Source: Allonocardiopsis opalescens
Lineage (GTDB): Bacteria; Actinomycetota; Actinomycetes; Streptosporangiales; Streptosporangiaceae
Assembly: GCF_003002095.1 (NCBI RefSeq)
Contig: NZ_PVZC01000001.1
Span: 992,001 to 1,056,000 of the forward strand
Length of the DNA: 64,000 bases
Direction: 5' to 3'
Shown here: positions 7,812 through 17,041 of the stretch, in pieces
Layout of the letters: the number at the start of each line of letters is the position of its first letter
Position numbering within the stretch: the stretch's first letter is position 1
The notes under the pieces: model-generated
Seen by the model: only the letters and a program-made list of their open reading frames with translations
Databases searched by the model: none
What the model was told of the DNA's origin: nothing
Position numbers and translations under genes: made by a program

Positions 7812-9578
7812 TCAGTCGCCCATCCTCTGGATGCGGTCCTTGAACAGGGTGGTCGCGATGGCGGCCCGCCGCGGCTGGCCGTGCGCGAAGGCGCGGGCGA
7901 AGCTCTTGGCCTGGTCGTAGGAGACCTTGGCGGGCATCGGCGGCTCGTCGGGGTCGACGTCCACGTCGACCAGGGCGGGCCCGTCGTGCGCCAGCGCGGC
8001 GCGCACCGCGCCCTCCACGTCGGCGGCCCTGGCCACCTTGGCGCCGTGGCCGCGGCAGGCCTGGGCCCAGGTGGAGAAGTCGCTGGCGGGCTCGTGGAAG
8101 CGGACGCCGTGCTCGGGGTAGCCCAGCACCATCTGCTCCCACAGGATCTGCCCGAGCGAGTTGTTGTTGTTGATGATCACCTTGACCGGCAGCCGCAGCT
8201 GCGCGGCGGTCAGGAACTCCGCCATCAGCATCGCGAAGCCGCCGTCGCCGATGAAGGCGATCACCTGGCGGTCCGGGTGGGCGTGCTGGATCGCGATGGC
8301 GTAGGGCAGGCCGGGCGCCATCGAGGCGAGGGTGCCCGACAGGTAGAAGCCGCGCTCGCCGCGGATGGTCCAGTGGCGGGCCGCCCAGGTGGCGATGGTG
8401 CCGCTGTCGCAGGTGAGGATCGCGTCGTCGTCGGCGAGCCGGTCGACCACCGACACCAGGTACTGCGGGGCGATGGGGTCCCGGTCGGGATTGGCCATGG
8501 CCGCCATGTCCGACCGCCACTTCTGACTCGCCCGCTGGTACTTCTCCAGGTGGGAGCGGTCCTCGGCCCGGCGCAGCCGGGGCAGCAGGGCGCGCAGGCC
8601 CTCGCGGGCGTCGCCGACCATCGGCACCTCGGTGGCGATGCGCGCCCCGGCCCGCACCGGGTCGGCCTCCAGCTGCACCACCCGCGCCCTGCCCGGCTCG
8701 GGCAGGTGCGCGGAGTAGGGGAAGTTGGTACCGACCATGAAGAGCACGTCGGTCTCGTCGATCAGGTCCTCGCTGGGCCGGGTGCCGAGCAGGCCGATCC
8801 CGCCGGTGGTGTAGGGGGAGTCGTCGGGGATGACGGCCTTGCCGGGCAGGGTCTTGACGACCGGCGCGCCCAGCCGCTCGGCCAGCTCCGTCACCTCGGC
8901 GCGGGCCCCCAGGGCGCCCGCTCCGACCAGCACGGCCGGGCGACGCGCCGCGTTGAGCACCTCGGCCGCCCTGGCCAGGTCCTCCTCGCGCGGGATGCCG
9001 GGGGCGGGCAGGAAGACGGGGGCGGTGTGCGGCGGGCGGGCCGGGGCGACGTGCTGCCAGGGGTCGGCGTCGGCGTCGGCGACCTGGATGTCGTTGGGCA
9101 GGGTGAGGTGGGCGACGCCGCGGCGGGCCAGCGCGGTGCGCACCGCCTGGTCGACCAGGCCGGGCAGCTGCACCGGATTGGCGATGACCTGGTTGTACTC
9201 GGCGACGTCGGCGAACAGCCGGTCCAGCTGCACCTCCTGCTGGTAGGCGGTGCCGAGCACGGAGGTCTCCTGCATACCGGTGATCGCCAGCACGGGGACG
9301 TGGTCGAGCTTGGCGTCGTACAGGCCGTTGAGCAGGTGGATGCCGCCGGGGCCCGAGGTGGCCAGGCAGACGCCCAGCCGCCCGGTGGACTTGGCGTAGC
9401 CGGTGGCCATGAAGGCGGCCGCCTCCTCGTGGCGGACCAGCACGAAGCGGATCCGGTCCCGGTGCCGCCGCAGGCCCTCCATGATCCCGTTGATGCCGTC
9501 GCCCGGCAGGCCGAACACGGTGTCGACGCCCCAGTCGGCCAGCCGTTCCACCAGGGACTCCGAAGCGATTCGCGTCAT
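7812..9578 (-). CDS. ThDP-dependent pyruvate oxidase/dehydrogenase (quinone)-like enzyme
   Basis: A 588-residue cytoplasmic or membrane-associated enzyme of the acetolactate synthase/pyruvate oxidase fold. Residues 1-180 bind the ThDP pyrimidine ring (VDTVFGLPGDGINGI, catalytic Glu in LVRHEEAAAFMATG). The middle third is the FAD/nucleotide domain. The C-terminal third carries the ThDP diphosphate motif GDGGFAMLMAEF through INNNNSLG. PoxB-type enzymes decarboxylate pyruvate to acetate, passing electrons to quinone; related enzymes act on other 2-oxo acids. The C-terminal membrane-binding segment of E. coli PoxB cannot be confirmed. It lies 98 nt after the egt operon, separated by a hairpin. 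Confidence 0.8.
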   Translation of the reverse strand: MTRIASESLVERLADWGVDTVFGLPGDGINGIMEGLRRHRDRIRFVLVRHEEAAAFMATGYAKSTGRLGVCLATSGPGGIHLLNGLYDAKLDHVPVLAITGMQETSVLGTAYQQEVQLDRLFADVAEYNQVIANPVQLPGLVDQAVRTALARRGVAHLTLPNDIQVADADADPWQHVAPARPPHTAPVFLPAPGIPREEDLARAAEVLNAARRPAVLVGAGALGARAEVTELAERLGAPVVKTLPGKAVIPDDSPYTTGGIGLLGTRPSEDLIDETDVLFMVGTNFPYSAHLPEPGRARVVQLEADPVRAGARIATEVPMVGDAREGLRALLPRLRRAEDRSHLEKYQRASQKWRSDMAAMANPDRDPIAPQYLVSVVDRLADDDAILTCDSGTIATWAARHWTIRGERGFYLSGTLASMAPGLPYAIAIQHAHPDRQVIAFIGDGGFAMLMAEFLTAAQLRLPVKVIINNNNSLGQILWEQMVLGYPEHGVRFHEPASDFSTWAQACRGHGAKVARAADVEGAVRAALAHDGPALVDVDVDPDEPPMPAKVSYDQAKSFARAFAHGQPRRAAIATTLFKDRIQRMGD

Positions 9579-9641
9579 GGCCCGGCCGCTTGCCTCCCCC
9601 GCGGCGCGGTAAACCTGCGCAGCCGCGGGGCTTCGCGCGTT

Positions 9642-9668
9642 CCCCGGGGCCGCCCGGCGGCCCCGGGG
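9642..9668 (-). terminator. Hairpin at the end of the egt operon
   Basis: Perfect 11-bp G/C arms (9642-9652 and 9658-9668) with a 5-nt loop begin 8 nt after the egtD stop. They probably terminate egtABCD before the PoxB-like gene. Confidence 0.6.
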
Positions 9669-9676
9669 GAGCGGCC

Positions 9677-10642
9677 TCAGGCGACCTCGGCCAGGCAGAG
9701 CGCGAAGTCGCCGTCGGACCACCAGCCCGCGGCGGCGAAGCCGGCGGCGGCCAGTTCGGCGCGCACGCCCTCGGGCCGGAACTTGGCCGAGATCTCGGTG
9801 CGCAGCTCCTCGCCCTCCTCGAAGTCCGCCACCAGGTCCAGGGCGGCGACCCGCACCCGCTGCGGACGGGTGGCGCGCAGCCGCATCTCGATCCACTCCT
9901 GGCGCGGGTCCCAACGGGCGACGTGCGCGAAGGCGCCGGGGTCGAAGTCGGCGTCCAGCTCCCGGTTGACGACCCGCAGCACATTGCGGTTGAACTCGGC
10001 GGTGACGCCGGCCGCGTCGTCGTAGGCGGCGACCAGCCGGGCGGGGTCCTTGACCAGGTCCACCCCGAGCAGCAGCGCCTCGCCCGGCGCCATCACCGCG
10101 CGCAGCTCGGCGAGGAAGCCGCGGCGCCGCTCCGGTTCGAGGTTGCCGATGGTGGAGCCGAGAAAGGCGACGAGCCGCCGCCCCTCCCTCGGCAGCAGCC
10201 CCAGATGCCGCTCGAAGTCGGCGACGACGGCGTGCACCCGCACCCCGGGGTACTCGGCGGCGATCCGGGCGGCCGAGGCGGCCAGGAAGTCGCCGCTGAC
10301 GTCGGCGGGCAGGTAGCGGTGCAGCCGCCCGGCGTCGCGCAGCGCGTCCAGCAGCAGCCGCGTCTTCTCGCCGGAGCCCGCGCCCAGCTCCAGCAGGGTG
10401 TCGGCCCCGGTCGACCGCGCGATCCGGGCGGCGTTCGCCGCCAGCAGCGCCCGCTCGGCGCGGGTCGGGTAGTACTCGGGCAGCCGGGTGATCCGCTCGA
10501 ACAGCTCGCTGCCGCGCTCGTCGTAGAACCACTTGGGCGGCAGGGCGCGCGGCCGGCGGGTCAGCCCCTCGTGCACGTCCTCGCGCAGCGCCTTGGCGAG
10601 GTCGTCGGGGCCGAGGTGGTGGTCGATCAGCGGGTCGGGCAT
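9677..10642 (-). CDS. egtD: L-histidine N-alpha-methyltransferase EgtD
   Basis: A 321-residue SAM-dependent methyltransferase that trimethylates histidine to hercynine, the first committed ergothioneine step. Diagnostic segments are [18 protein letters not shown] near the N-terminus, [20 protein letters not shown] (SAM motif I), and the substrate-side region [11 protein letters not shown]. The length equals the mycobacterial enzyme. The ATG at 10640-10642 has GTGAGGAG upstream. It is the last gene of egtABCD, 34 nt after egtC, in the mycobacterial order but without egtE. Confidence 0.93.
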   Translation of the reverse strand: MPDPLIDHHLGPDDLAKALREDVHEGLTRRPRALPPKWFYDERGSELFERITRLPEYYPTRAERALLAANAARIARSTGADTLLELGAGSGEKTRLLLDALRDAGRLHRYLPADVSGDFLAASAARIAAEYPGVRVHAVVADFERHLGLLPREGRRLVAFLGSTIGNLEPERRRGFLAELRAVMAPGEALLLGVDLVKDPARLVAAYDDAAGVTAEFNRNVLRVVNRELDADFDPGAFAHVARWDPRQEWIEMRLRATRPQRVRVAALDLVADFEEGEELRTEISAKFRPEGVRAELAAAGFAAAGWWSDGDFALCLAEVA

Positions 10643-10676
10643 CGTGCTCCTCACGTCGTGGGCGAAGGCGGCTCCC

Positions 10677-11426
10677 TCACAGCGGCCGGATCTCCACCCC
10701 CTCCAGGTCCGCCACGACCAGGGAGCCGTCCGGGACGGGCCGCCAGTCGGCGGCGTCGTCGGTGGGCTCGGAGGCGAGGACGACCGCGCGGGGGCGTCCG
10801 TCGTCGCCGGACGCGGTCTTCAGGTACAGGGTGTCGCCGCAGGCGGTGGCGGCCAGCCGGGTGCCGTCGGCGGCCAGCAGGTTGTAGCGGCCGGTGGCCT
10901 GGGCGGCGGTGTGCGCCACCGCCGAGGCCAGGCCCTCGCCGAGCGGCGCGCCCGACCGCCAGGCGCGCACCGCCCAGCCCAGCAGTGCGGCGGAGTCCAG
11001 CGGGGCGCGCACGTCGGGCACCCCGGTGACGCCGTGTGCCCGCAGCGCCGCCTCCACCGCCTCGTAGTCCCCGACCACGCCGTTGTGGCTGAACAGGCGG
11101 CCGTCGGCGCGGAAGGGCTGGGCGCCGGACTCCTCGACGGGGAAGCCCTCGGTGGCGCTGCGCACCGCCGCCACCACGCAGGTGGAGCGGACCACGTCGG
11201 CCAGGTCGGCGAAGGAGGCGTCGGCCCAGATCGGTACGGCGCGCCGGTAGCGGACCGGGGCGGCACGTCCCGGGTCGTACCAGCCCACCCCGAAGCCGTC
11301 GGCGTTGACGGTGCCGTGGCGCTGCTCGCGCGGCGCGTAGGACTGGGTGTGCAGGCCGTGCTTGGGGGCGTAGAGCAGTTCGCGCAGCGACACCGGCGGG
11401 CCGAGGTAGGCCAGGTGCCGGCACAT
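10677..11426 (-). CDS. egtC: Gamma-glutamyl-hercynylcysteine S-oxide hydrolase EgtC
   Basis: A 249-residue class II glutamine amidotransferase-fold hydrolase. Cys2 ([18 protein letters not shown]) is the N-terminal nucleophile. The family blocks [10 protein letters not shown] and [14 protein letters not shown] are present. It removes gamma-glutamate from the EgtB product. The start codon overlaps the egtB stop as TGATG, so translation is coupled. The length is normal. Confidence 0.93.
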   Translation of the reverse strand: MCRHLAYLGPPVSLRELLYAPKHGLHTQSYAPREQRHGTVNADGFGVGWYDPGRAAPVRYRRAVPIWADASFADLADVVRSTCVVAAVRSATEGFPVEESGAQPFRADGRLFSHNGVVGDYEAVEAALRAHGVTGVPDVRAPLDSAALLGWAVRAWRSGAPLGEGLASAVAHTAAQATGRYNLLAADGTRLAATACGDTLYLKTASGDDGRPRAVVLASEPTDDAADWRPVPDGSLVVADLEGVEIRPL

Positions 11427-12769
11427 CAGCGGGCCTCGGCGTCGCGGGCGCAGCGGAAGCCGGCGAAGATCTGCCGGCGGACCGGGTAGTCCCAGTTGCG
11501 GAAGCTCGCCCGCGCCACGCTGGGGTGGGTGGCCCAGGAGCCGCCGCGCAGCACCTTGTAGTCGGTGCCGAAGAACACCTCGGAGTAGTCGCGGTAGGGG
11601 AACACCTTGAAGCCCGGGTAGCCGGTGAAGTCGGTGGAGGTCCACTCCCACACGTCGCCGACCAGCTGGCGCACCCCGTAGGCGGAGGCGCCGTCCGGGT
11701 AGGAGCCCGCCGGGGCGGGCCGCAGCCGCCGCTGGCCGAGGTTGGCGCGGTGCGCGTCCGGCTCCTCGTCGCCCCAGGGGTAGCGGCGGGAGCGCCCGGA
11801 CGCCGGGTCGTGCCGGGCGGCCTTCTCCCACTCGGCCTCGGTCGGCAGCCGCCGGCCGGCCCAGCGGGCGAAGGCGTCGGCCTCGTACCAGCAGACGTGC
11901 TGGACGGGCTCGTCCAGCGGCAGCGGCTCCACCCGGCCCAGGCGGCGGCGCAGCCACCGGTCTCCGTCGGCGGTCCAGAAGGCGGGGGAGCGCTTGCCGG
12001 AGGAGCCGCGCCAGCGCCAGCCCGCCGCGGTCCACAGCCGCTCGCGCTCGTAGCCGCCGTCGGCCATGAACTCCAGGTAGCGGCGGTTGGTGACCGGGAC
12101 GGTGTCGATCCAGAAGGCGGGCACGTGCACGGTGTGCGCGGGGCGCTCGTTGTCCAGCGCCCAGGAGTCGCCGCTGGTGCCCATGGTGAACGGGCCGGCC
12201 GCCACCAGCACCTCGGCGGGCGGTGGCCGGCCCGGGTCCGCCGGGGCGGGCGCGCCCTGCGACGCCTCGGCCAGCACGGGGGCGCCCCGGCGCAGCTGGT
12301 GGGTGGCGAGCATGGTCTCGTCGTGCTGGTGCTCGTGCTGGATGACCATGTTGAACACGAAGCCCTCGGCCAGCAGCGGGCGGTCGGGGCGCAGTTCGAG
12401 GGCGTCGAGCGCGTCCAGGACGCGCGTGCGCACGTCGGCGATGTAGTCGCGCGCCTCACCCGGGCGCAGCAGCGGCAGGGTGATCCGAGTGGCCCTGGGG
12501 TGCTCGAAGGCGTCGTAGAGCCGGTCGATCTCGGGGCGCAGCGCCGCCATTCCGGCGGCGGCGCGCATCAGCCACTGCTCCTCGTAGTTGCCGATGTGCG
12601 CCAGGTCCCACACCAGCGGCGACATCAGCGGGGAGTGCTGGGCCAGCAGCTCGTCGTCGTCCAGGGCGGCGAGGGTGAGGCCCAGGGTGCGGTCGCGGCC
12701 GCCGGTCAGCTCGGCGGCGATCCGGGCCTTGATCTGGTCGGGGGTGCGTCCTGCCGCGGTCTCGCTCAT
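11426..12769 (-). CDS. egtB: Hercynine oxygenase EgtB
   Basis: A 447-residue non-haem iron sulfoxide synthase that joins hercynine to gamma-glutamylcysteine with oxygen. The N-terminal DinB-like domain supplies the three-His iron site: His58 in DLAHIGNYEEQW, and His145/His149 in the IQHEHQHDETML segment. The C-terminal formylglycine-generating-enzyme-like domain contains LPTEAEWEKAARHDP and the terminal GFRCARD. It overlaps egtA by ATGA and egtC by one base, giving a tightly coupled operon. Use of gamma-glutamylcysteine (not free cysteine) follows from egtA and egtC in the operon. Confidence 0.94.
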   Translation of the reverse strand: MSETAAGRTPDQIKARIAAELTGGRDRTLGLTLAALDDDELLAQHSPLMSPLVWDLAHIGNYEEQWLMRAAAGMAALRPEIDRLYDAFEHPRATRITLPLLRPGEARDYIADVRTRVLDALDALELRPDRPLLAEGFVFNMVIQHEHQHDETMLATHQLRRGAPVLAEASQGAPAPADPGRPPPAEVLVAAGPFTMGTSGDSWALDNERPAHTVHVPAFWIDTVPVTNRRYLEFMADGGYERERLWTAAGWRWRGSSGKRSPAFWTADGDRWLRRRLGRVEPLPLDEPVQHVCWYEADAFARWAGRRLPTEAEWEKAARHDPASGRSRRYPWGDEEPDAHRANLGQRRLRPAPAGSYPDGASAYGVRQLVGDVWEWTSTDFTGYPGFKVFPYRDYSEVFFGTDYKVLRGGSWATHPSVARASFRNWDYPVRRQIFAGFRCARDAEAR

Positions 12770-13965
12770 CTGCGTTCCTCGTGGATTAGGTCGTCGGCGG
12801 GGCAGCGGCCCCGCTCGACGTAGAGCTCGATGTAGGCGTCCACGACCGGGATCAGCTCGTGGGCGCCCATCCTGGGCAGCGCGTCGCGGGCGGCGGCGAA
12901 GCAGCACCGCGCCGCCTCGGCGATCGCCGGATCGGCCGGCCCGTGCCTGGCCGCCGCCCGCCAGCCGCCCTCGGGCCCGGCCGCCTCGGCCAGGGCGGCG
13001 GTGCAGTCGTCGGCGGCGCGGGCGGCCGCCGGGTCGTCCAGCAGCGCGGTGGCGACCGCGACGGGCACCGGCCACCAGTGCCGGGGCAGCGCGTCGACCA
13101 TCCGCAGCTCCAGCCAGCCGCGCGGGCGCACCGGCGGGAAGAGCGTGGTCAGGTGGTACTCCAGGTCGTCGCGGGTGGGGTGGCCGTGTAACTTCCCGGC
13201 CAGCCACTCGCCGAAGCGCAGGCCCGGGTCGACGATCCAGGGCGCGTCCTCGCGGCGGATCGCCATCAGCGGCGCGTCCAGGACGTACTCGGCCCAGGCC
13301 GACAGCGGGTCGCCGCGGCGCACCGGCCGGGTCCTGGCCGGGTCGCACGACGCCCAGATCGCCTGGCGGGTGGAGCGCCAGCCGGTGGGCCGGCCCCGGT
13401 AGAGGGGGGAGTTGGCGAAGGCCGCCACCAGCACCGGGCCCAGCTGGTGCACCCGCCGCCAGCGGGCGCGGGCGTCCTCGGCGTCCAGCCCGATGTCCAG
13501 GCAGATCTGCACCGAGGCGGTGGAGCACATCATCAGCCGGCCGGCCCTGCCCCGGGCGTCGAAGTACGCCTCCATCGCGGCGTAGCGCGGGACGGCGAGC
13601 TGGCGCTCTACCGAGCGGTGCGGGTCCAGGCCGTGCCCGGACAGGCAGAGCCCGACGGCGGCGAGCCGTCCGTCGAGGTCGGCGAGATCGGTGGCCATCG
13701 CGCGGAAGGCCGCCGCGAGGCCGGGCTGCGGCAGCGAGCTGAGCTCCAGCTGCCCGCCGGGTTCGTAGGTGAGCGCACTGCCCGCCGGCGGCGGGCCCCC
13801 GGCGTCGACGACCGGGGCGACGGTGCGCAGTGGGACGGGTACGTGCGGATGTTCCGGGTCGATGACCAGCCACTCGGACTCGATGCCCACCAGACCCGGC
13901 GGACCGGTCTTGAAGCAGACACCGCGGACATGGTCGAGGACGTCGTCTTCGGTCAGGTAGGCCAC
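12766..13965 (-). CDS. egtA: Glutamate-cysteine ligase EgtA
   Basis: A 399-residue ATP-dependent ligase of the GCS2 family, making gamma-glutamylcysteine for EgtB. Recognisable segments are VCFKTGPPGLVGIESEWLVI near the N-terminus, YEPGGQLELSSLPQP, and the TASVQICLDIGL region. The GTG at 13963-13965 is chosen because AGGAGG stands 5 nt before it and the protein then starts at the conserved AYLTEDDVLDHV. An ATG at 14085 would add 40 residues that look unlike the family. It is the first gene of the operon. No egtE (PLP-dependent C-S lyase) is present in the window. Confidence 0.9.
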   Translation of the reverse strand: MAYLTEDDVLDHVRGVCFKTGPPGLVGIESEWLVIDPEHPHVPVPLRTVAPVVDAGGPPPAGSALTYEPGGQLELSSLPQPGLAAAFRAMATDLADLDGRLAAVGLCLSGHGLDPHRSVERQLAVPRYAAMEAYFDARGRAGRLMMCSTASVQICLDIGLDAEDARARWRRVHQLGPVLVAAFANSPLYRGRPTGWRSTRQAIWASCDPARTRPVRRGDPLSAWAEYVLDAPLMAIRREDAPWIVDPGLRFGEWLAGKLHGHPTRDDLEYHLTTLFPPVRPRGWLELRMVDALPRHWWPVPVAVATALLDDPAAARAADDCTAALAEAAGPEGGWRAAARHGPADPAIAEAARCCFAAARDALPRMGAHELIPVVDAYIELYVERGRCPADDLIHEERR

Positions 13966-14121
13966 GGCCACCTCCTGGGCGGCTCCGCGCACCCGCGCGG
14001 AGGGACTGTGCCACTCCCTTCCCAGGAGTATCGCGGCGGACACCTGCCCGATCAGGGCTTTACCGGCGCCCCGCCCCGCGTTCACGCCCCGGACGGCGCG
14101 CGGCGGTGCGAAGCCGGCCGG

Positions 14122-14127
14122 TAATTT
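14122..14127 (+). promoter_or_regulatory. Putative leaderless promoter, TAATTT-N6-ATG
   Basis: TAATTT is followed after 6 nt by the ATG at 14134. No Shine-Dalgarno sequence precedes that ATG. The -35 is not convincing. It lies in the divergent gap between egtA and the GNAT gene. Confidence 0.5.
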
Positions 14128-14133
14128 GAGTCA

Positions 14134-14685
14134 ATGCGCGAATCGGAGCAGTCTGGACAGGCCGGACCGGACCCGCAGGTCACCGTCGTGGAAGCGGGCC
14201 CGGAGCGGCGCGCCACCGTGGAGCGGCTGGCGCAACTGGAGCGGCACGACCTGTCGGAGTTCCGCGGCCACACCCCCGGCGCCGACGGCCTGTTCGCCTT
14301 CGACGCGCTGCCGCTGTTCTTCACAGAGCCCGGCCGGCAGGCCTACCTGGTCCACGCCGGTTCCCACCTGGCCGGTTTCGCGCTGACCCGCCCGCTGCCC
14401 GACGGCGCCACCTCGATCTTCGCCTTCTTCGTGGTGCGCGCGCTGCGGCGGCGGGGCGTGGGGCGGCTGGCCGCACTGGAGCTGATCCAGCGGTGCCGGC
14501 CCGGCGCGTGGCGGATCGCCTTCCAGGAGGACAACCCGGGCGCCGCCCGTTTCTGGCGGCGCATCGCGACCGAGTGCGTCGGCACCGCGTGGAGCGAGGA
14601 GGTGCTGCCCGGCCGGGGCCCCTCGCCCGACGTGTGGATCCGGCTGGACACCCGGGTGGTGGAGCGCACCGGAACCGCTCCCTGA
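14134..14685 (+). CDS. GNAT-family N-acetyltransferase
   Basis: A 183-residue acetyltransferase. The acetyl-CoA pyrophosphate-binding loop is visible at RALRRRGVGRLAALEL (the R-x-x-G-x-G/A pattern), preceded by the beta4 strand IFAFFVVRA and followed by FQEDNPGAARFWRRI, the usual motif-B helix. The arrangement resembles small-molecule or amino-group acetylases of the RimI/YhbS type. Substrate unknown. Divergent from egtA. Confidence 0.8.
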   Translation: MRESEQSGQAGPDPQVTVVEAGPERRATVERLAQLERHDLSEFRGHTPGADGLFAFDALPLFFTEPGRQAYLVHAGSHLAGFALTRPLPDGATSIFAFFVVRALRRRGVGRLAALELIQRCRPGAWRIAFQEDNPGAARFWRRIATECVGTAWSEEVLPGRGPSPDVWIRLDTRVVERTGTAP

Positions 14686-14699
14686 CGAGCGCCGCGGAC

Positions 14700-14716
14700 C
14701 CGCCCGATGCGGGCGG
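14700..14716 (+). terminator. Short hairpin after the GNAT gene
   Basis: A 7-bp stem (14700-14706 and 14710-14716) with a 3-nt loop, 14 nt after the stop. Weak but well placed. Confidence 0.35.
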
Positions 14717-14843
14717 AAGGCCCGGTTTCCCCCTGATGCGCCCGGGTAGCCGTGCCCGCCAGGACGCGGCCCGGACACCCCTGCGGCGCCTGGCGCGACC
14801 GGACGGGCGCGGCCGCGAGCACACCACGACCGAGGAGGTGCGT

Positions 14844-16037
14844 ATGCGCGCGGTGGTATGGCACGGCGTCGGCGACATCCGGCTGGACGACGTGCCCGAA
14901 CCGGCCGTCGAGGACCCCGGCGACGCGGTGGTGCAGGTGACCACAAGCGCCATCTGCGGCACCGACCTGCACATGGTGCGGGGCACGATGGCGGGCATGG
15001 AGCCCGGCACGGTGCTGGGCCACGAGGCCGTCGGGGTGGTGGCCGAGGTGGGCGAGGGGGTTCGCAACTTCCGGCCCGGCGACCGGGTGGTGGTCCCCTC
15101 GACCATCGGCTGCGGCACCTGCAGCTACTGCCGGGCCGGGTACTACGCCCAGTGCGACGTGGCCAACCCGGGCGGGCGGCGGGCGGGCACCGCCTTCTTC
15201 GGCGGCCCGGCGGCGACCGGTTCCTTCGACGGGCTCCAGGCCGAGCGCGCCCGGGTCCCGTTCGCCAATGTCGGCCTGGTGCCGCTGCCCCCACAGGTCT
15301 CCGACGAGGAGGGCATCCTGCTCTCCGACATCTTCCCTACCGCCTGGTTCGGCGCCCAGTTGGCCGAGGTGTCCCAGGGCGACACGGTGGCCGTCTTCGG
15401 CTGCGGCCCGGTGGGGCTGTTCGCGATCCTCAGCGCGCGGCTGCAGGGCGCCGGGCGGGTGCTGGCCGTCGACGGGGTGCCCAGCCGCCTGGAGCAGGCC
15501 AGGATGCTGCACGCCGAGGTGGTCGACTACACCAAGGAGGACCCGGTGGCCGCGCTGGTCGAGCTGACCGGCGGCATCGGCCCCGACCGGGTGATCGACG
15601 CGGTGGGGGTGGACGCGCGCTCCGGCGGCCCCGGCTCCGGCGACGCCGAGGAGTTCCGGCACGAGCTGGCCGAGGTGGCGCCGCGGACGCGCCCCGACCA
15701 CGGCACCTGGGTGCCGGGCGACGCGCCCACCCAGGCGGTGCGCTGGGCGGTGGACGCGGTGGCCAAGGCGGGCACCCTCAGCGTCATCGGGGTCTACCCG
15801 CAGCAGGCCGAGCACTTCCCGCTCGGCGCGGCGATGAACAAGAACCTGACCGTGAACATGGGCAACTGCAACCATCGCGCCGTCATCCCCGACCTGGTGG
15901 ACCTGGTCGCGGGCGGCTCGGTGGACATCGGCTCGGTGCTGACGCAGGAGGAGCCGTTCAGCGACGCGCTCGACGCCTACCGGACCTTCGACCGGCGCGA
16001 GCCCGGCTGGACCAAGGTGGCGCTGACGGCGGCCTGA
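14844..16037 (+). CDS. Zinc-dependent MDR alcohol dehydrogenase (formaldehyde-dehydrogenase-like)
   Basis: A 397-residue medium-chain dehydrogenase. Catalytic zinc ligands are visible in SAICGTDLHMVRG and VLGHEAVG, and the structural zinc site in GCGTCSYCRAGYYAQCD. The Rossmann motif is VAVFGCGPVGLFAI. The insertion after the Rossmann domain (DARSGGPGSGDAEEFRHE) and the overall length match the glutathione-independent formaldehyde-dehydrogenase-like subgroup often seen in actinomycetes. The true substrate is open. GAGGAGGTGCGT precedes the ATG at 14844. A bidirectional hairpin separates it from the converging FAH gene. Confidence 0.8.
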   Translation: MRAVVWHGVGDIRLDDVPEPAVEDPGDAVVQVTTSAICGTDLHMVRGTMAGMEPGTVLGHEAVGVVAEVGEGVRNFRPGDRVVVPSTIGCGTCSYCRAGYYAQCDVANPGGRRAGTAFFGGPAATGSFDGLQAERARVPFANVGLVPLPPQVSDEEGILLSDIFPTAWFGAQLAEVSQGDTVAVFGCGPVGLFAILSARLQGAGRVLAVDGVPSRLEQARMLHAEVVDYTKEDPVAALVELTGGIGPDRVIDAVGVDARSGGPGSGDAEEFRHELAEVAPRTRPDHGTWVPGDAPTQAVRWAVDAVAKAGTLSVIGVYPQQAEHFPLGAAMNKNLTVNMGNCNHRAVIPDLVDLVAGGSVDIGSVLTQEEPFSDALDAYRTFDRREPGWTKVALTAA

Positions 16038-16046
16038 GCGCGGGCG

Positions 16047-16083
16047 GGACGGGGGCGTGCCGGGGGGCGGCGCGCCCCCGTCC
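16047..16083. terminator. Hairpin between convergent genes
   Basis: Perfect 11-bp arms (16047-16057 and 16073-16083) with a 15-nt loop, between the dehydrogenase stop (16037) and the FAH-gene stop (16095). It can act in both directions. Confidence 0.55.
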
Positions 16084-16094
16084 GCGTGCGGCGG

Positions 16095-16961
16095 CTAGAC
16101 CGGGCCCGGCCGGCCCGGCACCACGCGCTGGCGCTGGCGGCCGAGCCGGTCGATCTCCAGCTCGACCACGTCGCCGGGGGCGAGGTAGGGGAAGCGGCCG
16201 GAGAGGGCGACGCCCTCGGGGGTGCCGGTGAGCAGCACGTCGCCGGGCTCCAGGGTCATGAACTGGCTGAGGTGCCAGATCTGGTGCGCCACGGTGAAGA
16301 TCATGTCGGCGGTGCTGGAGTCCTGCCTGGGCTCGCCGTTCACCCGGCTGCGCAGGCCGAGGCCCTGGGGGTCGGGCAGCTCGTCGGCGGTGAGCAGCCA
16401 CGGGCCGAGCGGGCTGAAGCCGGGGGCGCACTTGCCCTTGGACCACTGGCCGCCGGAGCGCTCCAGCTGCCACTCGCGCTCGGACAGGTCGTTGGCGATG
16501 GTGTACCCGGCGACGTGGCCGAGCGCGTCGTCCACCGAGGCGAGCCGTCCGGCCCGGCGGCCGATGACCGCGGCCAGCTCCACCTCCCAGTCGGTGCGCG
16601 CGGAGCCCGGCGGCAGCTCGACGTCGTCGTCGGGGCCGGCGAGCGTGTTGGGGTGCTTGAAGAACACCACCGGGTCCCTGGGCGGCTCGACGCCGGACTC
16701 CGCGGCGTGCGCCGTGTAGTTCAGGCCGACGCAGACCACCGCGGCGGGGCGCGCCACCGGCGGGCCGATCCGCAGGCCCTCGGCGGCCAGTTCGGGCAGC
16801 CGGCCCCGCTCCAGCTCCTCGCGGACGCGGTCGGCGCCGCCGGAGGCCAGGAAGGCGCCGTCGATGTCGGGGGTCAGCCCGCCCAGGTCGTAGGTGGTGC
16901 CGTCATCGGACCGCACCGCGGGCCGCTCGGCACCGGCCGGGCCCAGACGCATCAGTCGCAC
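16095..16961 (-). CDS. FAH-family hydrolase, 2,4-diketo-3-deoxy-acid hydrolase-like
   Basis: A 288-residue fumarylacetoacetate-hydrolase-fold enzyme. The metal-site region (RTDWEVELAAVIGRRAG), the FKHPNTLAGPDDDVELP block and the SKGKCAPGFSPLGPWL loop are those of the subgroup containing L-2,4-diketo-3-deoxyfuconate hydrolase and annotated ureidoglycolate lyases. In the former reaction the products are pyruvate and L-lactate, which fits the lutABC genes 10 kb away. The GTG at 16959-16961 is chosen because GAGAGG lies 6 nt upstream. It probably forms an operon with the gntR gene behind it (80 nt). Confidence 0.75.
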   Translation of the reverse strand: MRLMRLGPAGAERPAVRSDDGTTYDLGGLTPDIDGAFLASGGADRVREELERGRLPELAAEGLRIGPPVARPAAVVCVGLNYTAHAAESGVEPPRDPVVFFKHPNTLAGPDDDVELPPGSARTDWEVELAAVIGRRAGRLASVDDALGHVAGYTIANDLSEREWQLERSGGQWSKGKCAPGFSPLGPWLLTADELPDPQGLGLRSRVNGEPRQDSSTADMIFTVAHQIWHLSQFMTLEPGDVLLTGTPEGVALSGRFPYLAPGDVVELEIDRLGRQRQRVVPGRPGPV

Positions 16962-17041
16962 GCGAAACCTCTCTCTCGCCGCCGCGGCGGCCTGGCGGAA
17001 CTACGGGAACACGGTGGGCGGGCAAGGCCGCCCGGAGCGGG

